From: Acidimicrobiaceae bacterium
GTDB lineage: Bacteria > Actinomycetota > Acidimicrobiia > Acidimicrobiales > RAAP-2
DNA length: 41,122 nucleotides
Assembly: GCA_027306605.1 (NCBI GenBank)
Contig: DAHUZK010000038.1
Coordinates: 1-41,122 of the forward strand
Direction of reading: 5' to 3'
Shown: positions 15,408 through 23,671 of the stretch, piece by piece
Layout: each line of letters starts with the position of its first letter
How positions within the stretch are numbered: position 1 is the first letter of the stretch
Notes under the pieces: generated by a model
The model's database searches: none
What the model was told of the DNA's origin: nothing
The model's input: the letters and a program-made list of their open reading frames with translations, nothing else
Translations under genes and position numbers: made by a program

Positions 15408-16790
15408 TCAACGGACGAGCACGAGCTCGGCAGGCCGACGGTGCCCGAGCCGGACCCGGGCCTCGTCCAGACGGCGCGAGACGCGCAGGTGCTCGGCCAG
15501 GCGCTCCGCCGGCATCCTCGCCAGACCGCCGGCGGCCGGCCCGGCCACCTCGAGGCCGAGCGGATCCGACGACCGGGTGAGCCCCCAGCGGGCCCGATAG
15601 TCGTCGAGCACGCGGGCAGCGCCCAGCCACACGTCGTGGTCCACCGGATCGAGAGGCCGGGGCCCGAGCGCCTCCAGAAGATGGTTGGCGGGCACGACGG
15701 ACCGCCGCGAATGCAGCGGTTCGGCCACTCCCAAGGCGGTCGCGGGTCCGGGCACCCAGCGCTCGGCGACATGATCGACCGCCGGCGCCGGCAGGCCGTC
15801 ACGGGCGGCGGTGGCGAACGCGGCCACGGCGTCGCGGCGGTGGACACCGCCGTGGGGGGTCAGGGACACGGCGGCCGCGAAGACGTGCTCGTCGAACACC
15901 CGCCGCACCCCCTCGACCCGCCGCCGGTACCGGGGCGGGTCGGTCCCGAGCGCATCCGCACGCCGCTGCCAGTCCGCGGCGGCCTCGCGGTACCCGACGC
16001 CCCCGAGATCCTTGTCCGGCCGGGTCGCGGCCCACGCCACGAAGCGGCCGTGGCGCGAGCGCACCCCCGTCTCGTCGAGGCGGCGACGGATGTCCGCCCG
16101 GCGCGACGAGAACTCGCCCAGCAACGCGTCGGGAACGCCGGCGATCTCGGCGTGACGGCCGGACGGCCGCGTCCAGCGCACGCCGAGTGCCCGGGTGAGC
16201 CCGTCCCGCAGGCCGGCTTCGTAGACGGCACCCGCCGCGGCCCGGTGGGCATCGAGCCCGCGGCGGTCGCAGGCGCTCCACCGTCCGTCCACTCCGTGGA
16301 CGAGGTTCGCCATCACCACGTGGGTGTGCAGGTGCGGGTCGCCGTTGCGGTTCACTCCGTGGGTGAAGCGCGCCGCGACCATGCCACTCGTCGGGACGAC
16401 GGCGCGTTCGGGACCCGTACGGCGCACCGCTGAGACGGCGTGGCCCTCGAGATAACCCAGGGCGCCCTCGACCGCGTCGAGATGCGCCGCCACCACCTGT
16501 GCCGCCACCCCCTCCCCGCCGAGCCCGTACACGACGCTGACCGACTTCGGCGCGCTGAAGGTGAGGTCGAAGGCGGCCACGGAGGCCCGCACGGGCATGG
16601 CACGGCCCGACAGCGGGTTCCGCCCCTCGAGGAGCCGCTGCAGAGCAGCGGGGTCGACCGCACCCGCCAGCCCGAGCGCGGCGCCGGCCCTCCCCGTCCA
16701 GCGACCCCGTTCCGCCACGGGCACCTCACGGGCCAGGTCGGTCACGTAGTACGCACCACGGTCGCGCCCCACAGCACGAATCCCCAGCAT
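15408..16790 (-). CDS. MobF-type relaxase (TrwC/TraA relaxase domain), no helicase
   Basis: Relaxases nick the transfer origin and stay bound to the 5' end through a tyrosine. This 460-residue protein has the MobF layout: paired tyrosines near the N-terminus (Y14, Y15 in GAYYVTDLA), the acid/FSAPKSVSV strand (about 74-86), and the histidine triad in GDPHLHTHVVMANLVH (H153, H155, H157). After the relaxase core come about 250 residues without Walker motifs, so the C-terminal helicase of TrwC/TraI is absent. The ATG at 16790 has AAAGGGA upstream, with alternative GTGs 3 and 6 nt earlier. It lies 47 bp downstream of the PafBC-like gene on the same strand and is tail to tail with the coupling ATPase. 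Confidence 0.88.
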   Translation of the reverse strand: MLGIRAVGRDRGAYYVTDLAREVPVAERGRWTGRAGAALGLAGAVDPAALQRLLEGRNPLSGRAMPVRASVAAFDLTFSAPKSVSVVYGLGGEGVAAQVVAAHLDAVEGALGYLEGHAVSAVRRTGPERAVVPTSGMVAARFTHGVNRNGDPHLHTHVVMANLVHGVDGRWSACDRRGLDAHRAAAGAVYEAGLRDGLTRALGVRWTRPSGRHAEIAGVPDALLGEFSSRRADIRRRLDETGVRSRHGRFVAWAATRPDKDLGGVGYREAAADWQRRADALGTDPPRYRRRVEGVRRVFDEHVFAAAVSLTPHGGVHRRDAVAAFATAARDGLPAPAVDHVAERWVPGPATALGVAEPLHSRRSVVPANHLLEALGPRPLDPVDHDVWLGAARVLDDYRARWGLTRSSDPLGLEVAGPAAGGLARMPAERLAEHLRVSRRLDEARVRLGHRRPAELVLVR

Positions 16791-16837
16791 CACCACCGTC
16801 CCTTTCCGGACTCCCGGGAGAGGAACGGTCGGCGCGG

Positions 16838-18808
16838 TCAGATCTCGTAACGGGCCAGCACGCGCGCCGCCGCCGCCGCCGCCAGACCGGTCAGCTCGGG
16901 CGGCGCCACCACGCGTGCCCCCGGACCGAGTTGGAGCAGCAGACGCTCGAACCACGCCATGCCCGACACGTCGAGCACGACGCCGGTGACGGCGCCCTCG
17001 CCGTCACGCTCGACCGCCCGCACGGGGATCGACTCGGGCACCCAGCGCGCGCCCGGGCTCAGCCGCAGATGCACCTCGACGGCTTCGGGCCCCGGGACGA
17101 ACATCTCGTCGGGGGGCCGCCTGCGCAGCGCTGCCGGCGCCGCGTCGGGTGCGGGTCCGGCGGCAGGCGCGCGCACCGCTCCGATACGGTCCACCCGGAA
17201 GCGGCGCATGTCGCCGGCACGATGACAGTACGCATCGAGGTACCAATGACCGTCGATCGTCACGACTTGAACCGGCTCGACCACCCGCGTGGTCAGCTCG
17301 TCGCGTGATCCCGACAGATAGTCGATCTCCACCACCCGTCCGCCGTCGGCCGCCTCGCGCACCGCCGCCAAGTGAGCCGGCGCGTCCACGTCCAGACCCA
17401 CGGCTTCCCTGGCGCCGAGCGCTGCCTCGAGCTTGGCCAGGGCGCGGCGCAACGCGTCGTCGTCGGAGCCGGGCACCGCCAGCAGCAAGCGAGCCGAGGC
17501 GGCCACCGCGAAGCCCTCCGCCGGCGTCAGCCGCCGCGGCCGGGCGTACTCCTCGGGCAGGAAGGCGCGCACGGAATGCTCGGACACCTCGATCTCCATC
17601 AGCGTGTCCGGGGTGTAGGGCGGCGTCCCGCAGCAGGCCGCCAGCTCCAGCTCGGCCACGAGCTCCTGCTCGTCCATCCCGAAGCGCTGCGCCGCCTCGG
17701 CGATCGGCGCCTGGCCCACCTGCGCCAGCCACCCCACCAGCGCCAGCAGCCGGCGCAGACGTCGGCTCGTCTCCTTTCCGGGGGCGGATCTGGGTCCGGC
17801 CGCCGCGTCGGTGCCGCCCTCGTCGGACGCGGCGGCCACCACCGGATCCGCCGGAAACTCGCCGGACGGCTCCTCGAGCGCCGTCAGCCAGGCCACCAGC
17901 TCGTCGCGGAACGCCGGCGGCTCGAGCACAATGGCGTGCTCTGCCAACCCGAGCACCCAGGATCGGATCGAGGCGAACGAGGCCACGTTCAGCACCAGCT
18001 CGACCGACCCGTCGTCGGCCCGGCGCGCCACCTTGTCCTCGCCCACCTCGTCGACGACATGTCGGGCGGCCAGGGCGTCGATCTTGATGCACATCTCGAT
18101 GCGGTGGTCGCCCTCCGCTTCCCACGGCTCTTCGGGAAGAGCGGCTTCCACGTCGACCTCGACGCCGTCGGGCACGGCACCGCTCCCGGGCTCGGCGCGC
18201 CCGACCTCGCCCTCGATGCGATCGACCCGGAAGGTGCGGACGGCCTCGCGGTCGAGGTCCCACGCCACGAGGTACCAGTGGCCGAAACGGAACCACAGCC
18301 CGACGGCGGCGACGCGGCGGGTCCTCCCCCGGTACCCGAACGTGGCCTCGGCTCGGGTGCGCACCGTCTCGTACAGCTCGATCAGGGCGGCCGGTGGGAC
18401 GAGGGAGGCGATGGGCCGCACGTCGCCGAGCCCGGCCGCTCCCAATTTCAACAGCGCATCGCGGCCACTAGGATCGCCGAGGTGGACGCCGGCGACGGCG
18501 AGGTGGAGGGCGACCTGCTCATCGGGCTCGAGATCGAGGTCGGGCAGGTAGAACGAGTCCCGCTCGATCAGGTACCCGTACTGCTCGGCGCCGGGGAGCC
18601 GCTGCGTCACCACGGGGATGCCCTCGTCCCGCAGCAACCGCTTGTCCCGCTCGAAGGCCTGACGGCGCGCCGCGTGCTCGGTCGGGTAGCCCGGGACCTG
18701 GTGCGCGATGGCGTCGAGGGTCAGGGGCTGGTCGGTGTCGAGCAGGACGAGCACGAGATCGGTGACGCGCTCGAGCCGGTCGAGCTTCGGGGGGGCGTCC
18801 GTCGCCAT
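16838..18808 (-). CDS. pafBC: PafB-PafC fusion, WYL-domain transcriptional regulator
   Basis: This 656-residue protein contains two tandem HTH-WYL units. Unit one has a winged-helix region (about 10-75) and a WYL core marked by RFGHWYLVAWDLDREAVRTFRVDRI. Unit two has an HTH (SRRLRRLLALVGWLAQVG...) with the PafC-like CCGTPPYTPDTL stretch and a second WYL core, GHWYLDAYCHRAGDMRRFRVDRI. In mycobacteria PafB and PafC form a complex activating the LexA-independent DNA-damage response, and a fused form is known from Arthrobacter. Here the gene is not next to pafA or tatA but precedes a relaxase. ATG 18808 has TAGGCT 7 nt upstream; the long upstream frame is antisense to ctaG. Confidence 0.88.
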   Translation of the reverse strand: MATDAPPKLDRLERVTDLVLVLLDTDQPLTLDAIAHQVPGYPTEHAARRQAFERDKRLLRDEGIPVVTQRLPGAEQYGYLIERDSFYLPDLDLEPDEQVALHLAVAGVHLGDPSGRDALLKLGAAGLGDVRPIASLVPPAALIELYETVRTRAEATFGYRGRTRRVAAVGLWFRFGHWYLVAWDLDREAVRTFRVDRIEGEVGRAEPGSGAVPDGVEVDVEAALPEEPWEAEGDHRIEMCIKIDALAARHVVDEVGEDKVARRADDGSVELVLNVASFASIRSWVLGLAEHAIVLEPPAFRDELVAWLTALEEPSGEFPADPVVAAASDEGGTDAAAGPRSAPGKETSRRLRRLLALVGWLAQVGQAPIAEAAQRFGMDEQELVAELELAACCGTPPYTPDTLMEIEVSEHSVRAFLPEEYARPRRLTPAEGFAVAASARLLLAVPGSDDDALRRALAKLEAALGAREAVGLDVDAPAHLAAVREAADGGRVVEIDYLSGSRDELTTRVVEPVQVVTIDGHWYLDAYCHRAGDMRRFRVDRIGAVRAPAAGPAPDAAPAALRRRPPDEMFVPGPEAVEVHLRLSPGARWVPESIPVRAVERDGEGAVTGVVLDVSGMAWFERLLLQLGPGARVVAPPELTGLAAAAAARVLARYEI

Positions 18809-18815
18809 CGCCCAG

Positions 18816-18821
18816 AGCCTA
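18816..18821 (-). promoter_or_regulatory. -10 element TAGGCT, leaderless start of pafBC
   Basis: On the minus strand TAGGCT (18821 to 18816) is followed by 7 nt and the ATG at 18808. The whole divergent gap to ctaG is only 29 bp. Confidence 0.55.
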
Positions 18822-18837
18822 CGGCGGGGACGCAGGC

Positions 18838-19758
18838 ATGATCGCCGCCTCGTCCCACCCCTTCGACTGGCATCTCCACCTCCTCCCGCTGCTGGTCTTC
18901 CCCGCTCTGGTGGTCCTCTACCTCTGGGTGACGCGCCGCGGCGAGTTCCGGGCCACGGTGCGTGAGCGGGTGCTCTTCGTGCTCGGGGTCGTCGTCCTCG
19001 TGGGTGCGCTGACCTGGCCGCTGGCCGATCTGGCCGTGCACTGGCTGCTGATGGCGCTCGTCCTCCAGCGTTTGCTGCTGACGCTGGCCGTTCCACCCTT
19101 GCTGGTGCTGGGAACCCCGCGGCCCCTGCTCGCTCGCCTGACCCGCCCGGCGCCGATCGACACCGTGCTCCGGGTGGCGGTCCGGCCGGTTCCTGCCGTC
19201 CTCATCGTGACCGTGGTGGCGGTGGGCACGCTGACCACGGGGGCCGTGGACCTGGCCGCCCGATCCGAGCCGGCCCGCGCTGCGCTCGAGGCGCTCGTCC
19301 TGGCGTCGGGCTTCGTGCTGTGGGCGCCGGTGCTGACGGAGCTGCCCGGGACCCCGAGACTGTCGCCGCTGGCGCGCGGTGGCTACCTGATCATCCAGTC
19401 GGTCGTGCCCAGCTTCTTGTCCATCGTCTGGATCTTCGCCCGGCATTCGCTGTACCCGGCCTACCGCCACCCCGGAAAGGTCGTCGGCCTGTCCCCCCTC
19501 TTGGACCAGGAACTGGCCGGCTTCCTGGCCAAGCTGAGCACCATCGCGGTCCTCTGGACCGTGGCCTTCGTGATCATGACCCGGGCGTCCTCGGCGGACC
19601 TCGTGGGCAAGGACGAGCCCCTCCTGTGGTCCGACGTCCAGCGAGAGATCGAGCGGGCCGAGCGCCACGAGCGACGGCACGGCGTGCCCCGACCGACGAC
19701 GACGCCGCCCCGCGATTCGGACGCGGACGGTCCGGGGACTCGCCACGACATGTCATGA
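18838..19758 (+). CDS. ctaG: Cytochrome c oxidase assembly protein, CtaG/Caa3_CtaG family
   Basis: This 306-residue polytopic membrane protein has about seven hydrophobic segments. The order matches the Caa3_CtaG family: an N-terminal DWHLHLLPLLVFPALVVLYLW, then TWPLADLAVHWLLMALVLQRLLL with conserved His, PPLLVLGTPRPLLARL, and ARGGYLIIQSVVPSFLSIVWIF near residue 180. Members support copper delivery or assembly of the terminal oxidase in the cytoplasmic membrane. The last 50 residues are polar and charged. The rRNA methyltransferase gene follows after 39 bp on the same strand, but a functional link is not evident. No oxidase subunits lie nearby. Confidence 0.88.
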   Translation: MIAASSHPFDWHLHLLPLLVFPALVVLYLWVTRRGEFRATVRERVLFVLGVVVLVGALTWPLADLAVHWLLMALVLQRLLLTLAVPPLLVLGTPRPLLARLTRPAPIDTVLRVAVRPVPAVLIVTVVAVGTLTTGAVDLAARSEPARAALEALVLASGFVLWAPVLTELPGTPRLSPLARGGYLIIQSVVPSFLSIVWIFARHSLYPAYRHPGKVVGLSPLLDQELAGFLAKLSTIAVLWTVAFVIMTRASSADLVGKDEPLLWSDVQREIERAERHERRHGVPRPTTTPPRDSDADGPGTRHDMS

Positions 19759-19797
19759 CGACACCCGTGCCACAATGGCGCTCCATGGGTGTGATCC

Positions 19798-20520
19798 GTG
19801 TCCGCGGCCAAGCGGACAGCGCGGGACGAGCGGCGACGCCTTCTCGGCCAGAACTTCCTCCGGCCTGATCTCGCCGACGCGCTCGTGGCGCGGGCCGACT
19901 TCGACGCCGAGGACCTGGTGGTCGAACTCGGCGCCGGGCGCGGTGCGTGCACGTTCGCACTGGCGCGCCACTGCGCGCACGTCATCGCGGTCGAGAAGGA
20001 CCCGCGATGGGCCGAGCACCTTCGGCGCGAAGCTTCCCGGCTCGGTGCCGGAAACGTCACGGTGGTCTGCCGCGACATCCTTTCCTTCCGGCTCCCCCGG
20101 CGACCGTTCCGGGCCATGGGCTCCATCCCGTTCGGCGCCACCACGGCAATCCTGCGCCATCTCCTCGACGATCCGGCCCACGGACTGCAGCGGGCGGATC
20201 TGATCGTGCAGCGGGAAGTGGCACGCAAGCGGGCCGCTCTCCCCCCGACGACGATCCTCTCCACGGCGTGGGCTCCCTGGTGGACCTTCGAGCTCGGCCG
20301 TCGCGTCCCCGCCGAGGCCTTCCGCCCCGTCCCGGCGGTCGACGCTGCTGTGTTGCGGGCGATCAGGCGCGTCCCGCCGCTCCTCCCGGAGCGCATGGCC
20401 GCCGCCTACGCCGCCTTCGTGCGGAGCCAGTGGCACCAGCCCCATCCGGCCTCCGCTGCTGCGCGCGGCGGGGAGCAGGGAGAAGCGAGCCGGGACGGCC
20501 GGCGTCGTCGGGCCGACTAG
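19798..20520 (+). CDS. Erm-family 23S rRNA (adenine-N6) dimethyltransferase
   Basis: Erm enzymes methylate A2058 of 23S rRNA and give macrolide-lincosamide-streptogramin B resistance. The 240-residue protein has the Erm/KsgA order: LLGQNFLRP (residues 15-23), SAM motif I VELGAGRGACTFALA (42-56), the acidic EKDPRW end of strand 2, CRDILSF, and motif IV GSIPFGATTAILRHLL (108-123). The usual Asn of motif IV (N-I/L-P-Y/F) is Ser109 here. The C-terminal helical domain with PAEAFRPVPAVDAAVLRA supports Erm or KsgA ancestry, and the short basic tail is Erm-like. GTG 19798 is the first possible start, because an in-frame TGA lies at 19792. It is convergent with the next gene, overlapping 4 bp. Confidence 0.85.
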   Translation: MSAAKRTARDERRRLLGQNFLRPDLADALVARADFDAEDLVVELGAGRGACTFALARHCAHVIAVEKDPRWAEHLRREASRLGAGNVTVVCRDILSFRLPRRPFRAMGSIPFGATTAILRHLLDDPAHGLQRADLIVQREVARKRAALPPTTILSTAWAPWWTFELGRRVPAEAFRPVPAVDAAVLRAIRRVPPLLPERMAAAYAAFVRSQWHQPHPASAAARGGEQGEASRDGRRRRAD

Positions 20521-20843
20521 GCCAGCGAAGCGCTGCGAAGCTCGTCGAGCGAGAGCTCGGCGGTCTGGTTCCCTCCGCACTGCGGGCAGTGCTCGACGTG
20601 GCGCCACGAACGGAGCAGCCGAGTGCCCTCCGGATTCAACAGGACCACGAACGACTCGGAGATCGGGTCGATCTCGAGGCCGTAGTAGGCGCGCCACGCA
20701 GTGGTCGCGGCGTGCGCATCGAGCGCGAGACCCTTGAGGACGCGCCGGAAGCGCATCTTCTCGGTGTCGAAGATCCACGTGCTGTGGCAGCTCTCGAGCA
20801 CAAACAGGGAGTCGTCTGTGGGGGGGACCACATCGTTGATCAT
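20517..20843 (-). CDS. Conserved hypothetical protein (108 aa) with CPQCGG
   Basis: I do not recognise this 108-residue protein as a named family. It starts MINDVVPPTDDSLFVLESC, has an aromatic-rich middle (STWIFDTEKMRFRRVLKGL, AWRAYYGLEIDP) and a late HVEHCPQCGGNQ element that could be half of a zinc ribbon, with another cysteine at C19. The sequence reads like a real protein: codon positions follow the high-GC3 pattern and it starts at ATG after a gap containing possible regulatory repeats. It overlaps the end of the erm-like gene by 4 bp. The carboxyltransferase gene ends 85 bp upstream on the same strand. Confidence 0.75.
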   Translation of the reverse strand: MINDVVPPTDDSLFVLESCHSTWIFDTEKMRFRRVLKGLALDAHAATTAWRAYYGLEIDPISESFVVLLNPEGTRLLRSWRHVEHCPQCGGNQTAELSLDELRSASLA

Positions 20844-20928
20844 GCCCGATCCGTTGCCGGGTTCGGCGTCGAATGCACCTCAGGATGGTTACAAATCCGT
20901 GACATTTCGCGTCATGCCAGGTGACCCC

Positions 20929-22272
20929 CTATTGCGGTCCGGCGTCGTGCTTGCGGGGCACCATCAACTCCCGTTTCGTCACGACCTGCCGCAACACGGT
21001 GCAGAGGACATGGCGGGTCTCCGCCGGATCGATGACCTGGTCGAGCAACCCCCGTTCTGCGGCCGCCCACGGGGTCAGGTGGGCCTCCTCGTAGGCGAGT
21101 TCCCGATCGGCCCGCTCGGACGCGTCGAGCCCCCGGTACAGGATCTGCGCGGCCCCCGACGCCCCCATGACCGCGACCTCCGCCCCGGGCCAGGCCAGGC
21201 ACACGTCGTTGCCCATGCCACGAGAGTCCATGACGATGTAGGCCCCGCCGAATGCCTTGCGGGTGATGAGGCACAGCCGCGGGACGGTGGCCTCGGCATA
21301 GGCAAAGGCCAGCTCGGCCCCGTGGCGGATCATCCCTCGCCACTCGAGGTCCTTGCCCGGGAGGAATCCCGGCGTGTCGACCAGGCTCACGATGGGGAGG
21401 TTGAAGGCATCGCACAGCCGGACGAAGCGAGCGCCCTTCTGCGACGCCGCGATGTCCAGTGTGCCGGCCAGGATCCGCGGCTGGTTTGCGATGAACCCGA
21501 CAGGCATGCCCCCCAGGCGCGCGAATGCGGTGACGAGCTGTCCGGCCCAGCGCGGCCAGAGCTCCCGGAACTCCCCGTCGTCGCACACCGATCGCACGAT
21601 GTCCCGACAGTCGTACGTCGCCGCCTTCCGGTCCGGGATCACGGTCCGCAGCTCGGGCGTCGACCGAACGACCGGGTCGCGGAGGGAGGCCGCCGGCGGA
21701 ATCCCGTCGGTATTCGGCGGGAGGTACTCGAGCAGCTCGGCAACAGCCCCATCCACGTCGTCGGACTCGACAGCGCACAGGCCGCTCGCCGTCGCATGCA
21801 TCGCCGTGCCCCCGAGCGCGCCCAGCCCGATCTCGATTCCGGTGAACTCCGCCACCATCTGCGGGCCCGAGACGAAGGCGACGGCCTCGGGGTTCATCAC
21901 GACGAGGTCCGAGAGGCCGAGCAGCAACGCCGGGCCGGACACGACGGGACCGGTCGCGGCGGCGACGACGGGGACCTGCCCGCTGCAACGAGAGATGGCG
22001 GCGGCGGCTCGGCCCCATCCGTGCAGGGCGGCCACACCGTCCATGACGTCGGCACCGCTCGATGCGACGAAGAAGACGAACGGGATACCGAGCTGCCTGG
22101 CCTGGTCTGCTGCTTCCGCCAATCGGATCCCGTCAGCCAGGGTGATGGCACCTCGTCGCATGGTGGCCAGCGAGCGGGCGACGACGACGTTGCGTCCTCC
22201 GATCCGCTCGACCACCGACGTGACGGCGCCGACGATTCCCTTGCCGACGCCGACATCCGTCGTGATCGTCAT
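20929..22272 (-). CDS. Acyl-CoA carboxylase carboxyltransferase subunit (AccD/PccB-like)
   Basis: The protein transfers a carboxyl group from biotin carrier to an acyl-CoA. The 447 residues include both crotonase-like halves: GRNVVVARSLATMRRGAITLADG..., SSGADVMDG and TGPVVSGPALLLGLSDLVVM in the first, and FIANQPRILAGTLDIAASQKGARFVRLCDAFNLPIVSLVDTPGF, ITRKAFGGAYIVM and GNDVCLAWPGAEVAVMGASGA in the second. It is shorter at the N-terminus than the usual 510-540-residue PccB. ATG 22272 is preferred over 22278 because TACATT lies 8 nt upstream of it. No biotin carboxylase is nearby. The acyl substrate is unknown. Confidence 0.88.
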   Translation of the reverse strand: MTITTDVGVGKGIVGAVTSVVERIGGRNVVVARSLATMRRGAITLADGIRLAEAADQARQLGIPFVFFVASSGADVMDGVAALHGWGRAAAAISRCSGQVPVVAAATGPVVSGPALLLGLSDLVVMNPEAVAFVSGPQMVAEFTGIEIGLGALGGTAMHATASGLCAVESDDVDGAVAELLEYLPPNTDGIPPAASLRDPVVRSTPELRTVIPDRKAATYDCRDIVRSVCDDGEFRELWPRWAGQLVTAFARLGGMPVGFIANQPRILAGTLDIAASQKGARFVRLCDAFNLPIVSLVDTPGFLPGKDLEWRGMIRHGAELAFAYAEATVPRLCLITRKAFGGAYIVMDSRGMGNDVCLAWPGAEVAVMGASGAAQILYRGLDASERADRELAYEEAHLTPWAAAERGLLDQVIDPAETRHVLCTVLRQVVTKRELMVPRKHDAGPQ

Positions 22273-22280
22273 CCCCATCG

Positions 22281-22286
22281 AATGTA
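22281..22286 (-). promoter_or_regulatory. -10 element TACATT, leaderless start of carboxyltransferase gene
   Basis: On the minus strand TACATT (22286 to 22281) stands 8 nt before the ATG at 22272; only 2 nt separate it from the alternative ATG at 22278, which therefore cannot be inside a normal transcript. Confidence 0.5.
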
Positions 22287-22319
22287 GACGCGCACCCGAC
22301 CGACGACCGTTCTTCGGAT

Positions 22320-23552
22320 GTGCTCGACACGATCCCCGAGGCCGGTCCGCCTTCTCCAGAGGTTGCCGGCGCCATCGGCAATGCCGAACTGGCCCGGCTC
22401 TCGGGCCCGGAGCTCCTGGCACAAGCGGCGGAGACGTCCCGTCAGCTGGCCGCTCTGGCCGGGCGCTTCATGGCGCTCACCGCGGAGCTGGACCGTCGCG
22501 AGGGGTGGAGGGCCGAGGGAGCCACTTCGCTCGAAGCCTGGATGGTCGAGCGCTGCGGGCTGTCTCCGTCGAGCGCCCGCACGTACGCCCGGGTGGGCGA
22601 ACGTCTCTTCGACCTGCCCCATCTGAACGGGGCGCTGGCCACGGGCTCCCTCAGCCTGGACAAGGTCAGGGTGCTCGTCGAGATGGCCGAACCGGAGTCA
22701 GAAGTCACCCTGGCCGAAGCAGCTCAGCACGCCTCCGTCCGGGAATTGGCCCAGCTGGCCAGGACTCGCAGACCCCCCGGCGCTGCCGGCGCCCATCGAC
22801 AACACGAGGCCCGATCCGTCCGCTTCAACGATTCCTGCCTGACGATGACGGCCAAGCTGGGTCCCGACGCCTACGCCGAGGTGCGTTCGTGCCTCGAGTC
22901 CCGCGTCCGCCAGGCCAAAGGGGGCGAGACGAGCGGCGCCGTCGCCGAGCCCATCCGGCTCGACCAGCGCCTGGCCGATGCCTTGGTGGACATTCTGCGG
23001 GCCGGAGCCGGCGGTGCCAAGAGTTCAGGTCCGACCTCTCCACACGTGGTTGTGGCGCACGTCCCTCTGGAGGCGCTCAGCGAGGACTCCGACCTTTTCG
23101 GAGAGCTCGAACACGGCGGCCTGATCAATGGCGAGGTCGTCCGACGGCTGGCCTGTGACGCCACAATCGTCGTTGCTCTCGACGACGAGCTGGGTCACAC
23201 CGTCTACGAAGGCCGGACCAGGCGTGACCCCACGGCGACGCAGCGCAGGGAGATCCAACGCCGCGACAGGCACTGTCGATTTCCGGGCTGTGCGAACGCC
23301 ACCTTCACGAATGCCCACCACATCGTGCCGTGGACACCGCGTGGCCCGACAGACATCGGCAACCTGGCCCTTCTGTGTCTCCACCATCACGCCCGGATCC
23401 ACGCCAAGGAGTGGACCATGCGCGGCAACGCCAACGAGGAGCTCACCTTCGTCGGCCCGACCGGGCGGATCATGACCTCGCACCCTTCGCCACTCTGGAC
23501 CAGGGTGAGCACGCAACCCGGTCGACATCTTCTGGGTGAACCCGATGGATAG
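22320..23552 (+). CDS. DUF222 / HNH endonuclease domain protein (13E12 type)
   Basis: The 410-residue protein has an N-terminal helical DUF222 domain (about 20-280) with WMVERCGLSPSSARTYARVGERL and a C-terminal HNH nuclease: CRFPGC, then NAHHIVPWTPRGPTDIGNLALLCLHHHARIH (about 325-375). These proteins are abundant and multicopy in actinobacteria (REP13E12-like in mycobacteria) and are sometimes targets or passengers of mobile elements; their role is not settled. GTG 22320 sits one base off an out-of-frame ATG at 22318. The gene diverges from the carboxyltransferase gene by 47 bp. No flanking repeats or integrase are visible. Confidence 0.9.
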   Translation: MLDTIPEAGPPSPEVAGAIGNAELARLSGPELLAQAAETSRQLAALAGRFMALTAELDRREGWRAEGATSLEAWMVERCGLSPSSARTYARVGERLFDLPHLNGALATGSLSLDKVRVLVEMAEPESEVTLAEAAQHASVRELAQLARTRRPPGAAGAHRQHEARSVRFNDSCLTMTAKLGPDAYAEVRSCLESRVRQAKGGETSGAVAEPIRLDQRLADALVDILRAGAGGAKSSGPTSPHVVVAHVPLEALSEDSDLFGELEHGGLINGEVVRRLACDATIVVALDDELGHTVYEGRTRRDPTATQRREIQRRDRHCRFPGCANATFTNAHHIVPWTPRGPTDIGNLALLCLHHHARIHAKEWTMRGNANEELTFVGPTGRIMTSHPSPLWTRVSTQPGRHLLGEPDG

Positions 23553-23567
23553 GGATCGCCCGCCTCA

Positions 23568-23582
23568 GCGGAGACGCTCCGC
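23568..23582. terminator. Short hairpin between convergent HNH gene and moaC (weak)
   Basis: GCGGAG at 23568-23573 and CTCCGC at 23577-23582 form a 6-bp stem with an ACG loop, 16 bp after the HNH stop. It has no T-run. The remaining 119-bp gap holds nothing else recognisable. Confidence 0.35.
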
Positions 23583-23671
23583 CTCGGCGCAGACGGGACC
23601 GCCAGCCCCGGAGCGAGACGGGACGGTCGAATGGCTGGGCCATGCCGCGGCGCCCAGACCCAGCAGCTACC

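Noticed and set aside
22320..23552. DUF222-HNH gene as an intein or homing element, or as a boundary of a mobile element
   Set aside because: No flanking direct repeats, integrase or interrupted gene can be seen; such genes are ordinary multicopy residents in actinobacteria.
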